Shown: positions 36,072 through 45,311, numbered from the stretch's first letter. The stretch is DNA of 64,000 bases from Pseudomaricurvus sp050633365 (GCA_050633365.1 JBOEGJ010000006.1:124001-188000); one strand, 5' to 3'. Numbers and translations: made by a program. Notes: generated by a model from the letters alone, not told the origin.

Positions 36072-37793
36072 TTATGTGTGATTCGTCTGCACTGCTTCGT
36101 TCGCGTGTAGATTGACGCCGTTGTCGATATAACTTAGGGCATCGTTAATGGTCGAAAACATGGTTTTTTCACACACAAAATGTTGCAACCGCGATGTTTT
36201 CAGAACATCCCTAACGGGGCCAATCGCATTCGATATGTAAAACTCTATCCCCAACTGTTTCAACCCCTCAATCACCTGCTGTAGCATCACCACGGCTGTG
36301 GAATCCAAACTATTCACCGCTTCCGCATCGAAGATCACGTATTCAAGTTTTTTACTATCTCGGGCCTTAATCCACCGGTAAAGCTGTTCAACAAAGTAGT
36401 CCTTATTGGCGAAGTACAAAGGCGCATCGAATCGGAAAATGAGTACATCGGGACGCACCGTTGCACTGGAGAAACGATTGACGTTTCGAAACAGATTGCC
36501 ACCTTCAATCGCCCCCAATTCCGTCATGTGGGGATTAGCGGTATTAAACACCACCATCGCAATAGATAACACCACGCCAAGCAGCAGCCCCTCTTGCACC
36601 CCCAACAGCAACGTCATCGAGAAGGTCACCAACAATATCAAGAAGTCGCGCCGGTTCTCTCGCATCAACTGCAACATATCGCGATACTTAAACAAGCCGA
36701 ACACCGAGACAATAATAATTACAGACAACAACACTTTGGGCAGAGGAAACTCGGTAAACAACGGCGTAAGGAATAGCACTGTCATTAATATGCAAAGCGA
36801 TGAGATCAGTGCCGACACCTGTGTTAAGGCGCCTGACTCTCGAAAAGCCGCACTGCGAGAAAAACTCGCCGAAACGGGAAAAGCACGAAACAAGGACCCG
36901 ACTAGATTCGCAAACCCAACGGCCAATAGCTCTTGATTGGGCTTGGAAGTAATTTTGTCGGTAGGCTTTTCCAATGACTTACAAATAGACATGGTGCCGA
37001 CATAGCCCATTAGCGCCACTGTCAGAGCAACGGGAATGAGTGCAGTAATATCTTCGAGGCTCAATGACGGCAGAGCCGGCGCCGGTAAACCTTGGGGCAC
37101 CGATGACACTACCTCAACACCCGAATCGGCAAGGTTCAGTAGCCCGCTAGCGATCATCCCCCCAGCCAACAATATCAAGGCAAAAGGAAATTTCGGAAAC
37201 CAACGTTTGGGGTAAATCATGAAACACAGGGCAACTGCTGCAATCTGTAAGGTCAACAGATCCCACAATTTGATACCTGCAAATAACTGATAGAGTAATT
37301 GAAATACATTGCCACCTTCGACCTTCAACCCCACAAGGCTTTCGAGCTGGCTACCAATGATAATCAGAGCGGCGGCCGAGGTGTATCCAACAATAACGGG
37401 ATAAGACAAAAAGTTAGCAATAAAGCCAAACTTAATCATGCCCATAAAGGCCTGTAGCAATCCCACCATTAGCGTGAGCACAATCGCCAACTCGACGTAG
37501 CGCTCAGAGCCCGGCTCCGCCAACACACTCAAGCCGGTGATAATTAGAATCGAATCCAAAGCCACTGGGCCGATGGAAATTTTGTTTGAAGTGCCCAGCA
37601 GCGCGTAGATGATAGGAGGAATAATACAAGCGTACAAACCGTACTCAGGTGGAAGCCCTGCCACCAAGGCATACCCCATTCCCTGAGGGATCAGCATAAA
37701 CGCTATGGTGATCCCAGAAAATAGATCCTGCCTAAAGGTGTCGCGCTGATACCCATCCAGCCAAATCAATCCTGGCAGCCACTTAGTTAACAT
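36072..37793 (-). CDS. SulP-family anion permease with STAS domain
   Basis: 573 residues. Membrane part with about 12-14 helices: QDLFSGITIAFMLIPQGMGYALVAGLPPEYGLYA is the classic SulP opening, then GPVALDSILIITGLSVL, FLSYPVIVGYTSAAALIIIGSQL and RAFPVSASFSRSAAFRESGA. C-terminal STAS domain about 440-555 (DVLIFRFDAPLYFANKDYFVEQL, YVIFDAEAVNSLDSTAVVML). The family carries sulfate, bicarbonate or other oxyanions. First gene of the minus-strand operon with GH31 and SSS; it faces the operator region 37794-37997, shared with the AKR operon. Confidence 0.93.
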   Translation of the reverse strand: MLTKWLPGLIWLDGYQRDTFRQDLFSGITIAFMLIPQGMGYALVAGLPPEYGLYACIIPPIIYALLGTSNKISIGPVALDSILIITGLSVLAEPGSERYVELAIVLTLMVGLLQAFMGMIKFGFIANFLSYPVIVGYTSAAALIIIGSQLESLVGLKVEGGNVFQLLYQLFAGIKLWDLLTLQIAAVALCFMIYPKRWFPKFPFALILLAGGMIASGLLNLADSGVEVVSSVPQGLPAPALPSLSLEDITALIPVALTVALMGYVGTMSICKSLEKPTDKITSKPNQELLAVGFANLVGSLFRAFPVSASFSRSAAFRESGALTQVSALISSLCILMTVLFLTPLFTEFPLPKVLLSVIIIVSVFGLFKYRDMLQLMRENRRDFLILLVTFSMTLLLGVQEGLLLGVVLSIAMVVFNTANPHMTELGAIEGGNLFRNVNRFSSATVRPDVLIFRFDAPLYFANKDYFVEQLYRWIKARDSKKLEYVIFDAEAVNSLDSTAVVMLQQVIEGLKQLGIEFYISNAIGPVRDVLKTSRLQHFVCEKTMFSTINDALSYIDNGVNLHANEAVQTNHT

Positions 37794-37928
37794 GGCGCCC
37801 TTCGAGGGAAATCGTCATTTTGAAGCCCATCACTATTATTATTCATTATTAGTCTACTGCGGTGCGTCTGAGACCCACCCATACCGACTTGCAGCAACCG
37901 ATTTCAACGGTAAAGCTGTTCCAACTCG

Positions 37929-37960
37929 TTGACAATTCTTATGTCTTATATAAGATACAT
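37929..37960 (+). promoter_or_regulatory. AKR-operon promoter overlapped by TCTTATATAAGA palindrome
   Basis: TTGACA (37929-37934), 16 bases, then TAAGAT as -10. The perfect 12-bp palindrome TCTTATATAAGA at 37944-37955 covers the -10 and its wider frame ATGTCTT...AAGATACAT continues the symmetry. The stretch CTTATGTCTTATA is shared with 31857-31869. Binding of the GntR regulator here would repress the AKR operon and perhaps the divergent SulP operon. Confidence 0.62.
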
Positions 37961-37997
37961 GACAAATCCGGTAAATAACAATAGGTGAACCGCAAAA

Positions 37998-38957
37998 ATG
38001 CAAATTCAGCAAAAGCCCAAAATTGGTCTTGGACTCTGGAAAATTCCTAATGAGCAATGCGCCGACGTCGTCTACGAGGCAATCCGTATCGGCTACCGTC
38101 ACTTCGACAGCGCCTGCGATTACGGCAATGAAGTCGAAGTTGGGCAAGGCATTAAGCGCGCATTAGACGATGGCCTATGCCAGCGAGAAGATCTCTGGAT
38201 CACCTCAAAGCTTTGGAACACCTTTCATCGCCGCGAGCACGTTAAACCGGCACTGGAAAAAACTCTGCGGGATTTACAGCTCGATTATCTCGACTCTTAC
38301 CTAATTCACTTTCCCATCGCCCAGCCTTACGTGGACTTTGAAGATCGCTATCCACCAGAATGGGTTTTCGACACCAGCTTGCCAGAGCCAACCATGCTTA
38401 TCGAACCGGTAACCCTGCAAGAGACCTGGCAGGCGATGGAATCATTGGTTGGCGACAAACTGGTCAGGCACATCGGTGTGTGTAATTACAACTCCGGGCT
38501 ATTGCACGATCTCATGGCCTACTCGACCATCAAACCTAGCGAGCTACAGATAGAATCACACCCCTACTTAACTCAAGAGCGGCTCATTCGTCTCGCCAAG
38601 AGCTACGGTATGGAAGTGACGGTTTTCTCTCCCTTGGGAGCACTCTCGTATTTTGAGCTGGATATGGCCGACAGCAACGAGACGGTTCTAGAGCAAGCCT
38701 GCGTGGTCGCTCTGGCCGAAAAGCACCAGAAGAGCCCAGCGCAAATCGTATTGCGATGGGGAGTGCAACGCGATTGTTATGTCATCACTAAGAGCTCACG
38801 ACCTGAGCGCCTGCGCGAGAACTTAAACGTTTTTGACTTTGAGTTATCGCAGGATGAAATGGATTCGATTTCAGCCTTAAACATCAATCGACGCTTTAAC
38901 GATCCCGGCGATTTTTGTGAAGCCGCCTTTAACACCTTTTATCCCATCTACGATTAG
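37998..38957 (+). CDS. Aldo-keto reductase, xylose/aldose-reductase-like (AKR2-type)
   Basis: 319 residues, TIM barrel. Catalytic tetrad Asp37, Tyr42, Lys71 and His104 seen in HFDSACDYGNE, ITSKLWN and YLIHFP. The cofactor motif ITKSSRPERLREN matches KSNxxxR of NADPH-linked xylose reductases, and ALNINRRFNDPGDF mirrors their LDINLRFNDP tail. It reduces an aldehyde sugar to the alcohol: D-xylose to xylitol, or a C6-aldehyde in an oxidative desulfonation route. Followed 11 bases later by the TauD-like gene in the same operon. Confidence 0.9.
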   Translation: MQIQQKPKIGLGLWKIPNEQCADVVYEAIRIGYRHFDSACDYGNEVEVGQGIKRALDDGLCQREDLWITSKLWNTFHRREHVKPALEKTLRDLQLDYLDSYLIHFPIAQPYVDFEDRYPPEWVFDTSLPEPTMLIEPVTLQETWQAMESLVGDKLVRHIGVCNYNSGLLHDLMAYSTIKPSELQIESHPYLTQERLIRLAKSYGMEVTVFSPLGALSYFELDMADSNETVLEQACVVALAEKHQKSPAQIVLRWGVQRDCYVITKSSRPERLRENLNVFDFELSQDEMDSISALNINRRFNDPGDFCEAAFNTFYPIYD

Positions 38958-38968
38958 GAGTTCAGTTC

Positions 38969-39943
38969 GTGACTTATATTAGCAACATGGCGTCCGAGCT
39001 GAAGTTCGATGCTCAACAATTTCCCACCGTCATCGCCAATAGCGATTCAATTGCGACTTTAGCCGATGCACAGCAATGGGTGCAGGACAATCTGACCGAA
39101 CTCAAAAAAGAGCTCGCTCAAACCGGTGCGATATTGTTCAGAGGGTTTCCCATTACCGATGCACAAAGCTACGATGCGTTCTTTTCCAGTTTCGGATACG
39201 CCAATTTCACCTACAAAGAATCTCTTTCTAACGCAGTTCGCATCAACCACACCGAATACGTATTCACCGCCAACGAAGCGCCAAAAGACGTCGAAATCTA
39301 TTTGCACAATGAGATGGCTCAAACGCCCATTTTTCCTAATATCATTTCTCTATTTTGTGAAGCAGCAGCAGAAAAAGGCGGCGAAACGGCAATCAGTCGC
39401 TCGGATCTGATCTATCAAGAACTTCATCAAGCCCACCCAGAGCAAACCGATCAACTGGAAAAGCTCGGCATTAAATACACCACTCAAATGCCCGCCGAAG
39501 ATTCGCCAGAATCCGGCCAGGGCAGAAGTTGGCGCGGCACACTCAACGTAGAAACTCGCCAACAAGCCGAAGCCAAGCTAAAGAAACTGGGGTACTCCTG
39601 GACATGGAACCCGGACAACTCCCTGTCAGCACAAACCGGTGCATTGCCCGCGATCAAGTCACTCGAAGATGGCCGCAAGATATTCTTCAATCAAGTAGTG
39701 GCAGCCTATATGGGATGGAAAGGCGCGCGCGAAAATCCGGGTTCGGTTTTGCGCCTAGGTGATGATTCAGAATTTAGCCGAGAGTTTTTGGAGTCAATCG
39801 CCGAGATCGCACAGCGACTGGCTTACAACCTTGCGTGGCAAGATGGCGACGTAGCGATCGTCGACAACCATTTGGCGATGCATGGTCGTCTGCCCTACTC
39901 TGGTGAGCGCAAGCGCAAGGTATTGGTGGTATTGGGACGATAG
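38969..39943 (+). CDS. TauD/TfdA-family Fe(II)/2-oxoglutarate dioxygenase
   Basis: 324 residues from a GTG with AGGAG eight bases upstream (the next Met is residue 7). Jelly-roll dioxygenase: first iron ligands His113 and Glu115 in YLHNEMAQTP, distal His305 in VDNHLAMHGR, and the 2-oxoglutarate-binding Arg in GERKRKVLVV. GGETAISRSDLIYQEL and ISLFCE are typical of SyrP-like TauD relatives. An HxE rather than HxD triad argues for hydroxylase activity and against halogenase. Substrate unknown; C-S cleavage of a sulfonate is one option given the SulP and AKR partners. Confidence 0.88.
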   Translation: MTYISNMASELKFDAQQFPTVIANSDSIATLADAQQWVQDNLTELKKELAQTGAILFRGFPITDAQSYDAFFSSFGYANFTYKESLSNAVRINHTEYVFTANEAPKDVEIYLHNEMAQTPIFPNIISLFCEAAAEKGGETAISRSDLIYQELHQAHPEQTDQLEKLGIKYTTQMPAEDSPESGQGRSWRGTLNVETRQQAEAKLKKLGYSWTWNPDNSLSAQTGALPAIKSLEDGRKIFFNQVVAAYMGWKGARENPGSVLRLGDDSEFSREFLESIAEIAQRLAYNLAWQDGDVAIVDNHLAMHGRLPYSGERKRKVLVVLGR

Positions 39944-39984
39944 CTACTATTTCTCGAACAATTTTCCCCCGCACAGGTAAGGAC

Positions 39985-40182
39985 ATGAAGAAGACACTCA
40001 CTTCGAGGAGGTCTTCTTCAGCCCAATTCCGCAAATATCAATCCAGGCTTGATGATATCGATGCATCTATAATGAAGCGACTCAAAGAACTGAAAGAGAA
40101 GAATCGCCACCGAGAGAAAATAAATTCAGATAAGCGAATAAAGGCGAAGCCTCGTCAGGAAGCCTTCGAGCGAAAGCTGTAA
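39985..40182 (+). CDS. Small basic hypothetical protein
   Basis: 65 residues, very Lys/Arg-rich and predicted helical (KRLKELKEKNRHREKIN). GGTAAGGA lies a few bases before the ATG. 41 bases downstream of the dioxygenase gene and codirectional. No family recognised; nucleic-acid binding would be a guess. It borders a transposase remnant and could be a chance frame. Confidence 0.4.
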   Translation: MKKTLTSRRSSSAQFRKYQSRLDDIDASIMKRLKELKEKNRHREKINSDKRIKAKPRQEAFERKL

Positions 40183-40246
40183 AACCATCTCAGCGTAATA
40201 TCAAAGGCTCTGTCTGGATTCACAAGTAGGTATGTCGGATTTATCA

Positions 40247-40396
40247 ATGCTAGAGTTAAACCAACGAATTAAGCGTAATAGACTCGAAACTCTCCATTTA
40301 CCGATGAGGGCAAGCCAAGCTGCTGTGTCTCAGCAGGGCATGATGTGCTGCGGCAGAACGCCAGTGGATACCTTGCTCGACGGTAAAACGACCTAG
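40247..40396 (+). pseudogene. C-terminal fragment of an integrase-core (IS481/IS3-type) transposase
   Basis: Forty-nine in-frame codons end at TAG 40394. The tail QQGMMCCGRTPVDTLLDGK copies the C-terminal (H)QGKMCCGRTPxxTLLDGK that ends many IS481-like transposases. Nothing of the DDE core is left upstream. The stop is followed by a long imperfect inverted repeat (next entry) like the end of such elements. Confidence 0.6.
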
Positions 40397-40412
40397 ACTG
40401 AATAGAATTTAG

Positions 40413-40470
40413 CTCAGATCTAAACTGACAGGCATCGATTAAAACGGGTAACTGTCAGATCAAGTCTGAG
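40413..40470. repeat. Imperfect inverted repeat at the transposase remnant
   Basis: CTCAGATCTAAACTGACAG (40413-40431) pairs with the complement of CTGTCAGATCAAGTCTGAG (40452-40470), 14 of 19 positions. The right arm resembles the terminal sequence of IS481-type elements. The rest of the 40397-40703 gap shows no gene. Confidence 0.6.
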
Positions 40471-40703
40471 CCACTACGCATTAGAGGCCCCCTATTTACG
40501 CCAAATGCAACGCTATTAGATGTCTATAACCAGGGCCTTACCAGTCGGGTTCGCCACTGAACTCTCCGCATCTGCGGTATAATGACAGAAGGGAAAACTT
40601 AGTAAATAAGCTAGAGAAATTTCCCATTGCGGATACAGTTCCGCGGTTTTGATCCATCTTTCTACAGAATTTACTGTCGATAATTACTTTTAAAAACGCC
40701 GTT

Positions 40704-41933
40704 CTATTGAAATACTCTATAGACATTCATTGTCAACGTAACGGCACCGATACTCACCCCGTTATTGCTCAAGGTAAAGCTCACTTGTGCACCGAAATTA
40801 TTCGAAGAACCGTCAAATCTCACATCGCTTAAATGAATGGCAGAACTGTTTTTTAGATAGGTTTTTCTGTATTTTTCTTCGTCGCCCTGATAGTAGTCAG
40901 AAGTAATCCCTGTGGACGCAATATTAACCCCGTGTTTGTTCATCACTATTATTTCAAGAATATTTCCTTCCGTACTCTTCATGATATCTCGTAGTATATC
41001 GGCCACCTCGGATTGAACAACACTGCTGACAAGGTCACCCTCGTGACTGTTTTTTTCGATATCCCACTTCTTCTCCATTCGCGCAACTTGAGACTCTTCA
41101 AGTTTTTGAGAATGGGCTAAATTCGATGCCAATACTTTGTTTCTAATAATACTGGTATTAATATACTCATCGAATATTAGTTTTGCTTTTTCTAGGACAA
41201 ACTTTCCCTCATTATACTTAAGCTCCAAAGACTTCGGACGACAGGAAGAAATATAGCTGTTAAAGCGAGTTAGGAACTCCTCCTCACCCAACCTTCCCTG
41301 ACTGAAGTGAATAGACAATGGCGAGAAGGCAACAAATTTTTGTTTAAATGAGAAATTATGCCCATTAAAACCTTCGTTAATCGTTTCTCCCGTGCTTCTC
41401 TCATCTGCAATAAATACGTCAATACGATTTTGGTATAGCATCTTGATTAGCTGATCGAAACTCTCTACCCGATACTCAGCTGAAATCTCATGGCTCCGCA
41501 GCCAAGCGTCAATACTGCTGCCCCTAACACTCCCCACTCGGCTCCCATTTAATAGTGTTTTCCAGCTGTCTAATGAGTTGGCGACTCCTTCCGAGGCGTA
41601 GTAGAGATTCCAACGCTCAAATACAATTGGATGGCTCGCCACAGAACGAAAGCCTTTCTCCTGAAAAGGCTGATATGATAACAATCCATCTAACTTACCG
41701 CTCTTGAATAATTGAATACCTCGTTTTTGAGGGTAGATTTCTAATTTCAACGTCCTGTTCATCGAGTTCAATACGCACTCAACTGTATTGACTGCGTCCC
41801 CTCTAATTAGGCCGTCCTTATTATAGTGATAAGGGTAGTGGTTAAAGGTACCGATGGTTAAAACGGACTCGGCCCAAGACATAGAGGTTACTAGCGCTGT
41901 TGCACAGATGAAGGCCTTCAAATAACTTGTCAT
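40704..41933 (-). CDS. Periplasmic binding protein (SBP_bac_3-like) fused to a Cache-like domain
   Basis: 409 residues. Signal peptide MTSYLKAFICATALVTSMSWA, then an extracellular solute-binding fold (about 22-245) with LTIGTFNHYPYHYNKDGLIRGDAVN, LDGLLSYQPFQEKGF, VGSVRGSSIDAWLRS and IDVFIADERSTG. A helical linker leads to residues about 285-409, which read like a single Cache/PDC sensor: EGNILEIIVMNKHGVNIAST, YYQGDEEKYRKTYL, HLSDVRFDG and NGVSIGAVTLTMNV. No membrane anchor is seen, so it is soluble in the periplasm. Codirectional with the chemoreceptor upstream, suggesting that the two act together in chemotaxis. Confidence 0.8.
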   Translation of the reverse strand: MTSYLKAFICATALVTSMSWAESVLTIGTFNHYPYHYNKDGLIRGDAVNTVECVLNSMNRTLKLEIYPQKRGIQLFKSGKLDGLLSYQPFQEKGFRSVASHPIVFERWNLYYASEGVANSLDSWKTLLNGSRVGSVRGSSIDAWLRSHEISAEYRVESFDQLIKMLYQNRIDVFIADERSTGETINEGFNGHNFSFKQKFVAFSPLSIHFSQGRLGEEEFLTRFNSYISSCRPKSLELKYNEGKFVLEKAKLIFDEYINTSIIRNKVLASNLAHSQKLEESQVARMEKKWDIEKNSHEGDLVSSVVQSEVADILRDIMKSTEGNILEIIVMNKHGVNIASTGITSDYYQGDEEKYRKTYLKNSSAIHLSDVRFDGSSNNFGAQVSFTLSNNGVSIGAVTLTMNVYRVFQ

Positions 41934-42031
41934 TGCTGCCGCCTAAAAAGGTTTAAGTCGTCGATCTAATGTAATGTTCCCACCCCACAATCACTTACAC
42001 CAGCTTTTTCTCACCCATCATTCGGCGTTAT

Positions 42032-42051
42032 AAAAAACTCTCCGAGGGAGA
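42032..42051 (-). terminator. Weak terminator after the chemoreceptor gene
   Basis: On the minus strand TCTCC-CTC-GGAGA followed by GTTTTTT, 50 bases past the chemoreceptor stop. Confidence 0.4.
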
Positions 42052-42100
42052 TGAAGCTCCATAGCCGAGCCTCCCTTGTTTCGCAATTCAAAGGTAGGGT

Positions 42101-43751
42101 TTAGGTTATCTTGAACTGCCTTACCTGCCCCTCTAAAGTAGAAGCCAATCCAGCGAGTTCAACACTAGCGGCGTTGATAACGTCCGAGCCTTCACTACTG
42201 CTGTCAGATATTTCACTGATTCTCATAATGTTTCGATTAATATCTTCCGTAACCGAACTTTGCTCTTCAGCCGCAGTGGCGATTTGAAGATTCATTCCCG
42301 CAATAGACGCTACGGCTCGAGTTATTCTCTCCAACGATTCACCGGCTCCGGTCGCTCTGGACACACTAATTTCTACCTTTCCTCGACCAATGTCCATCAC
42401 CCGAACAGCGTCACTTGAGCCTCGTTGCAGGCGCTCTATCATTCCTTGGATTTCGAGGGTCGACTCCTGAGTTCTCCCAGCCAATGTTCGAACCTCATCC
42501 GCTACAACGGCAAAACCTCTTCCCTGCTCACCTGCGCGCGCCGCTTCAATAGCCGCATTTAGGGCCAGTAGATTGGTTTGTTCCGCGATACTCCCTATAA
42601 CATCCAAGACACCACCGATGTTAGCACATTGCTTCTCTAACGTTTTAATCACCTCTGACGCCTCATCAATACTACCGGCCAAATCTTGAATTGATTCAAT
42701 CGATTCATTAACAATTCTTTGTCCTTCTTCCGCACTACTATCAGCATTACCGGCCGCCTCAGCGGCTTCACTAGCGTTTTTGGCTACTTCCTGTACCGTC
42801 GCGGTCATCTCATTAATGGCCGCTGCGACTTGATCCGTAGCTTTGTGCTGCTCAGACACATTTTTCGTTGTCACATTCGTTACCTCGGCCAACTGATCTG
42901 CCGCTACAGTTGCCTTACAGAGTTGAGCCAGTTACCTGAGAGATAGTGGAATGTAATTTTTCAAGAAAGGCGTTAAAAGCCGCGGAGAGGCGCCCCAATT
43001 CATCCTTGCCAGTATTGTCCAAACGCAGTGTCAAATCACCCTCACCGTGTGAGATATCCTCCATTCGATCTAGCAACCTAGCCAGAGGAGTCGCAACAAC
43101 TGTTGGAAAAATGAATCCGACACCCAAGCAAATAGCGAAGCCCACGACCAAAATCATAATTTGAAGCGCCCTACTGGACGCGGCAGTTTTGTCAATTTCG
43201 CTAATTTCCTCAGCAGCTTCTAATTCGACAAGCTCCGTTAGCTCATCAATACCGCTGCGCATAGCATCAAATTCCTGATTGCTGGCACCATAACTCAAAG
43301 ATTTGGCGGTATCGCTGCTTCCCTGCTCATCATTATCAAGGAGTTGAACGACCTTTCTCGTGGTGTCTCTCCAGACCCCATATAAACGAAAGAAATTGTC
43401 GGTGGCTATCTGGGTTTTAGGCGAATCTGAACTCAGCTGATATTTTCGGATTCTATCGTGAGCCTGCTGAATATTCTCGCTATGCTGCTCAAGCATAGTG
43501 GTGAACAAGCTTGATCCTGGGTCGAGCACCAATAAACTGCGCTCTGCGACCTGTGCCTGGTAAAGGTCTCTATCTGCCTGCAAAAGGAAGTTTATTTCAG
43601 GTAAACGCTTCTTGGATAGTACATCTACTCCACTGACAACCTTTTCCAAATTTCGGACTCCCGTTAGAGCCATTGTCAAAATCACAACGGCCAAAAGAAA
43701 TACGGGTATTGCCAATTTCCACCTGAAAGGTAGATCGTAAAACCATTTCAT
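42101..43751 (-). pseudogene. Methyl-accepting chemotaxis protein split by a one-base frameshift
   Basis: The two frames 42915-43751 and 42101-42892 are the halves of one receptor. The first encodes TM1 (about 10-30), a periplasmic four-helix-bundle sensor, TM2 near 188-210 and HAMP (LARLLDRMEDISHGEGDL), and ends ...ISQVTGSTL. The second carries the cytoplasmic signalling domain with hairpin tip IGSIAEQTNLLALNAAIEAARAGEQGRGFAVVADEVRTLA split over motifs, and ends LEGQVRQFKIT. Removing one base at CTGTAAGGCA restores STL-K-ATVAADQLAEV, normal receptor sequence. Either a recent null allele or a sequencing error; the frames are otherwise clean, and the loss is probably young. Confidence 0.85.
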
Positions 43752-44037
43752 AGTTTCTCCACGAATAGTAAAGATGCTGTATGTTTAATTCGACGCGCTA
43801 AATAGTAATATTAGGTATATCAGCTAGTCCTGCTTTTGAGTGTAGACTGATAAGAGGTAATCCGATATGTGGAGGAAAACTTATTCCTGATAAAGAAAAC
43901 GAACAATAAGAAAGAACCATATAACTCAACGGTATTGTCTCGTCAGTAAGATCCTACGTACCTGGTAAACCACATCTTACCTCTAGGCTCCTCTGCCTCT
44001 AAAATACAAACCTCTCAACTACCAAGATGTCTGCTGC

Positions 44038-45266
44038 TGTAGTGGCATAGTTAATTTGGCCACCTGATTGGAGGTGATCGATGAGTAAACATACAAGACC
44101 TACATTTAGTCCAAAATTTTGACTTGAAGCTGCTCAGTTGGTGGTTGGTCAGGGCCGGTCAGTAAGGGAAGCAGCTGCGGCTATGGGAGTCGGGAAGTCT
44201 ACAATGGACAAATGGGTTAGACAGCTTCGTGCTGAGCTTGAGGGAACAGCGCCTCAAGGCACGCCAATGACCTCAGATCAGCAGCGTATCCGTGAGTTCG
44301 AAAAGCAGCTCAGGAGGGTCGAAGAAGAGAAAGAAATATTAAAAAAGGCTATCGCTCTCTTGATGTCAGACTCGATGAGAAGTTCTCGTTAGTCGACGAA
44401 CTCAAAGAGAGTTATGCAGTAACACGGGTTTGTGAAGTCTTTGATATACATCGGAGCAGTTATAAATATTAGAAAAATCGTTCACAACAACTGTCACCAG
44501 AGCAGGTTGAGCTACACAACCAAATTAGGGCTGCCTTTGAAGAAAGTAATTGCTCAGCAGTCGCCAGATCTATCGCTAGTATCGTGACGAATAGAGGTAC
44601 TGAATTAAGCCGCTACCGAGCTGGGCGACTGACGAAAAAACTTGAATTAGTAAGTTGCCAGTTACCTGGCCACAAATACAAAAAGGCGGGTCAAGAGCAT
44701 GTAGCATTACCCAACAAACTGGATCGCCAGTTCAATGTAACGAAGCCAAATCAGACTTGGTGTGGCGACGTGACCTATATATGGACGGGTCGAAGGTGGG
44801 CTTATTTAGCGGTAATTTTGGATCTGTTTGCAAGAAAATCTATCGGTTGGGCTATGTCGCTATCACCGGATAGCACGTTAACTTGTCAGGCATTGGATAT
44901 GGCATTTGAATCTCGTGGAAAACCGAAGGGAGTGATGTTCCACTCGGATCAGGGGACCCACTACACCAGTCGAAAGTTCAGGCAGCAGCTATGGCGCTAC
45001 CAAATAAAGCAAAGCATGAGCCGACGAGGGAATTGTTGGGATAATGCGCCGATGGAGAGATTCTTCAGAAGCCTAAGAACTGAATGGGTGCCTGAACTTG
45101 GCTATCGTAGCTTTGTTGAAGCAAGGTGTTCAGTTGCAGATTATGTGGTTGGTTATTACAGTCAAACGAGACCGCACAAGCGTAACTGTGGTTTAGGTCC
45201 GAACACAGCAGAACAGCTGTACTGGACTGACTACTAAACTGTGGCCAAATTTACTTGACCACTACA
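44038..45266 (+). mobile_element. IS3-family insertion sequence, inactivated
   Basis: 1229 bases bounded by imperfect inverted repeats TGTAGTGGCATAGTTAATTT (left) and, reading inward, TGTAGTGGTCAAGTAAATTT (right), both continuing with GGCCAC. Flanking bases (TGC left, CTT right) do not form a 3-bp target duplication. It lies 287 bases upstream of the chemoreceptor gene. Confidence 0.85.
44081..45237 (+). pseudogene. IS3 transposase orfA/orfB with in-frame stops
   Basis: orfA begins at ATG 44081 (MSKHTRPTFSPKF) but hits TGA at 44120 where relatives have Arg (CGA). It continues LEAAQLVVGQGRSVREAAAAMGVG and a leucine zipper to SDSMRSSR at 44392. orfB is the -1 frame with LVDELKESYAVTRVCEVFDIHRSSYKY, then TAG at 44470 (TGG in relatives), then an rve domain with DDE residues in WCGDVTYI, FHSDQG and NAPMERFF. 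Both stops are single transitions, so the element is dead unless supplied in trans. Confidence 0.88.
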
Positions 45267-45311
45267 CTTCGACTTTTGCGAGGACCTCTTTACACCGTAG
45301 GCACGAATAAT

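Noticed and set aside
42893..42930. Programmed frameshift in the chemoreceptor
   Set aside because: No slippery heptamer or upstream stimulatory signal.
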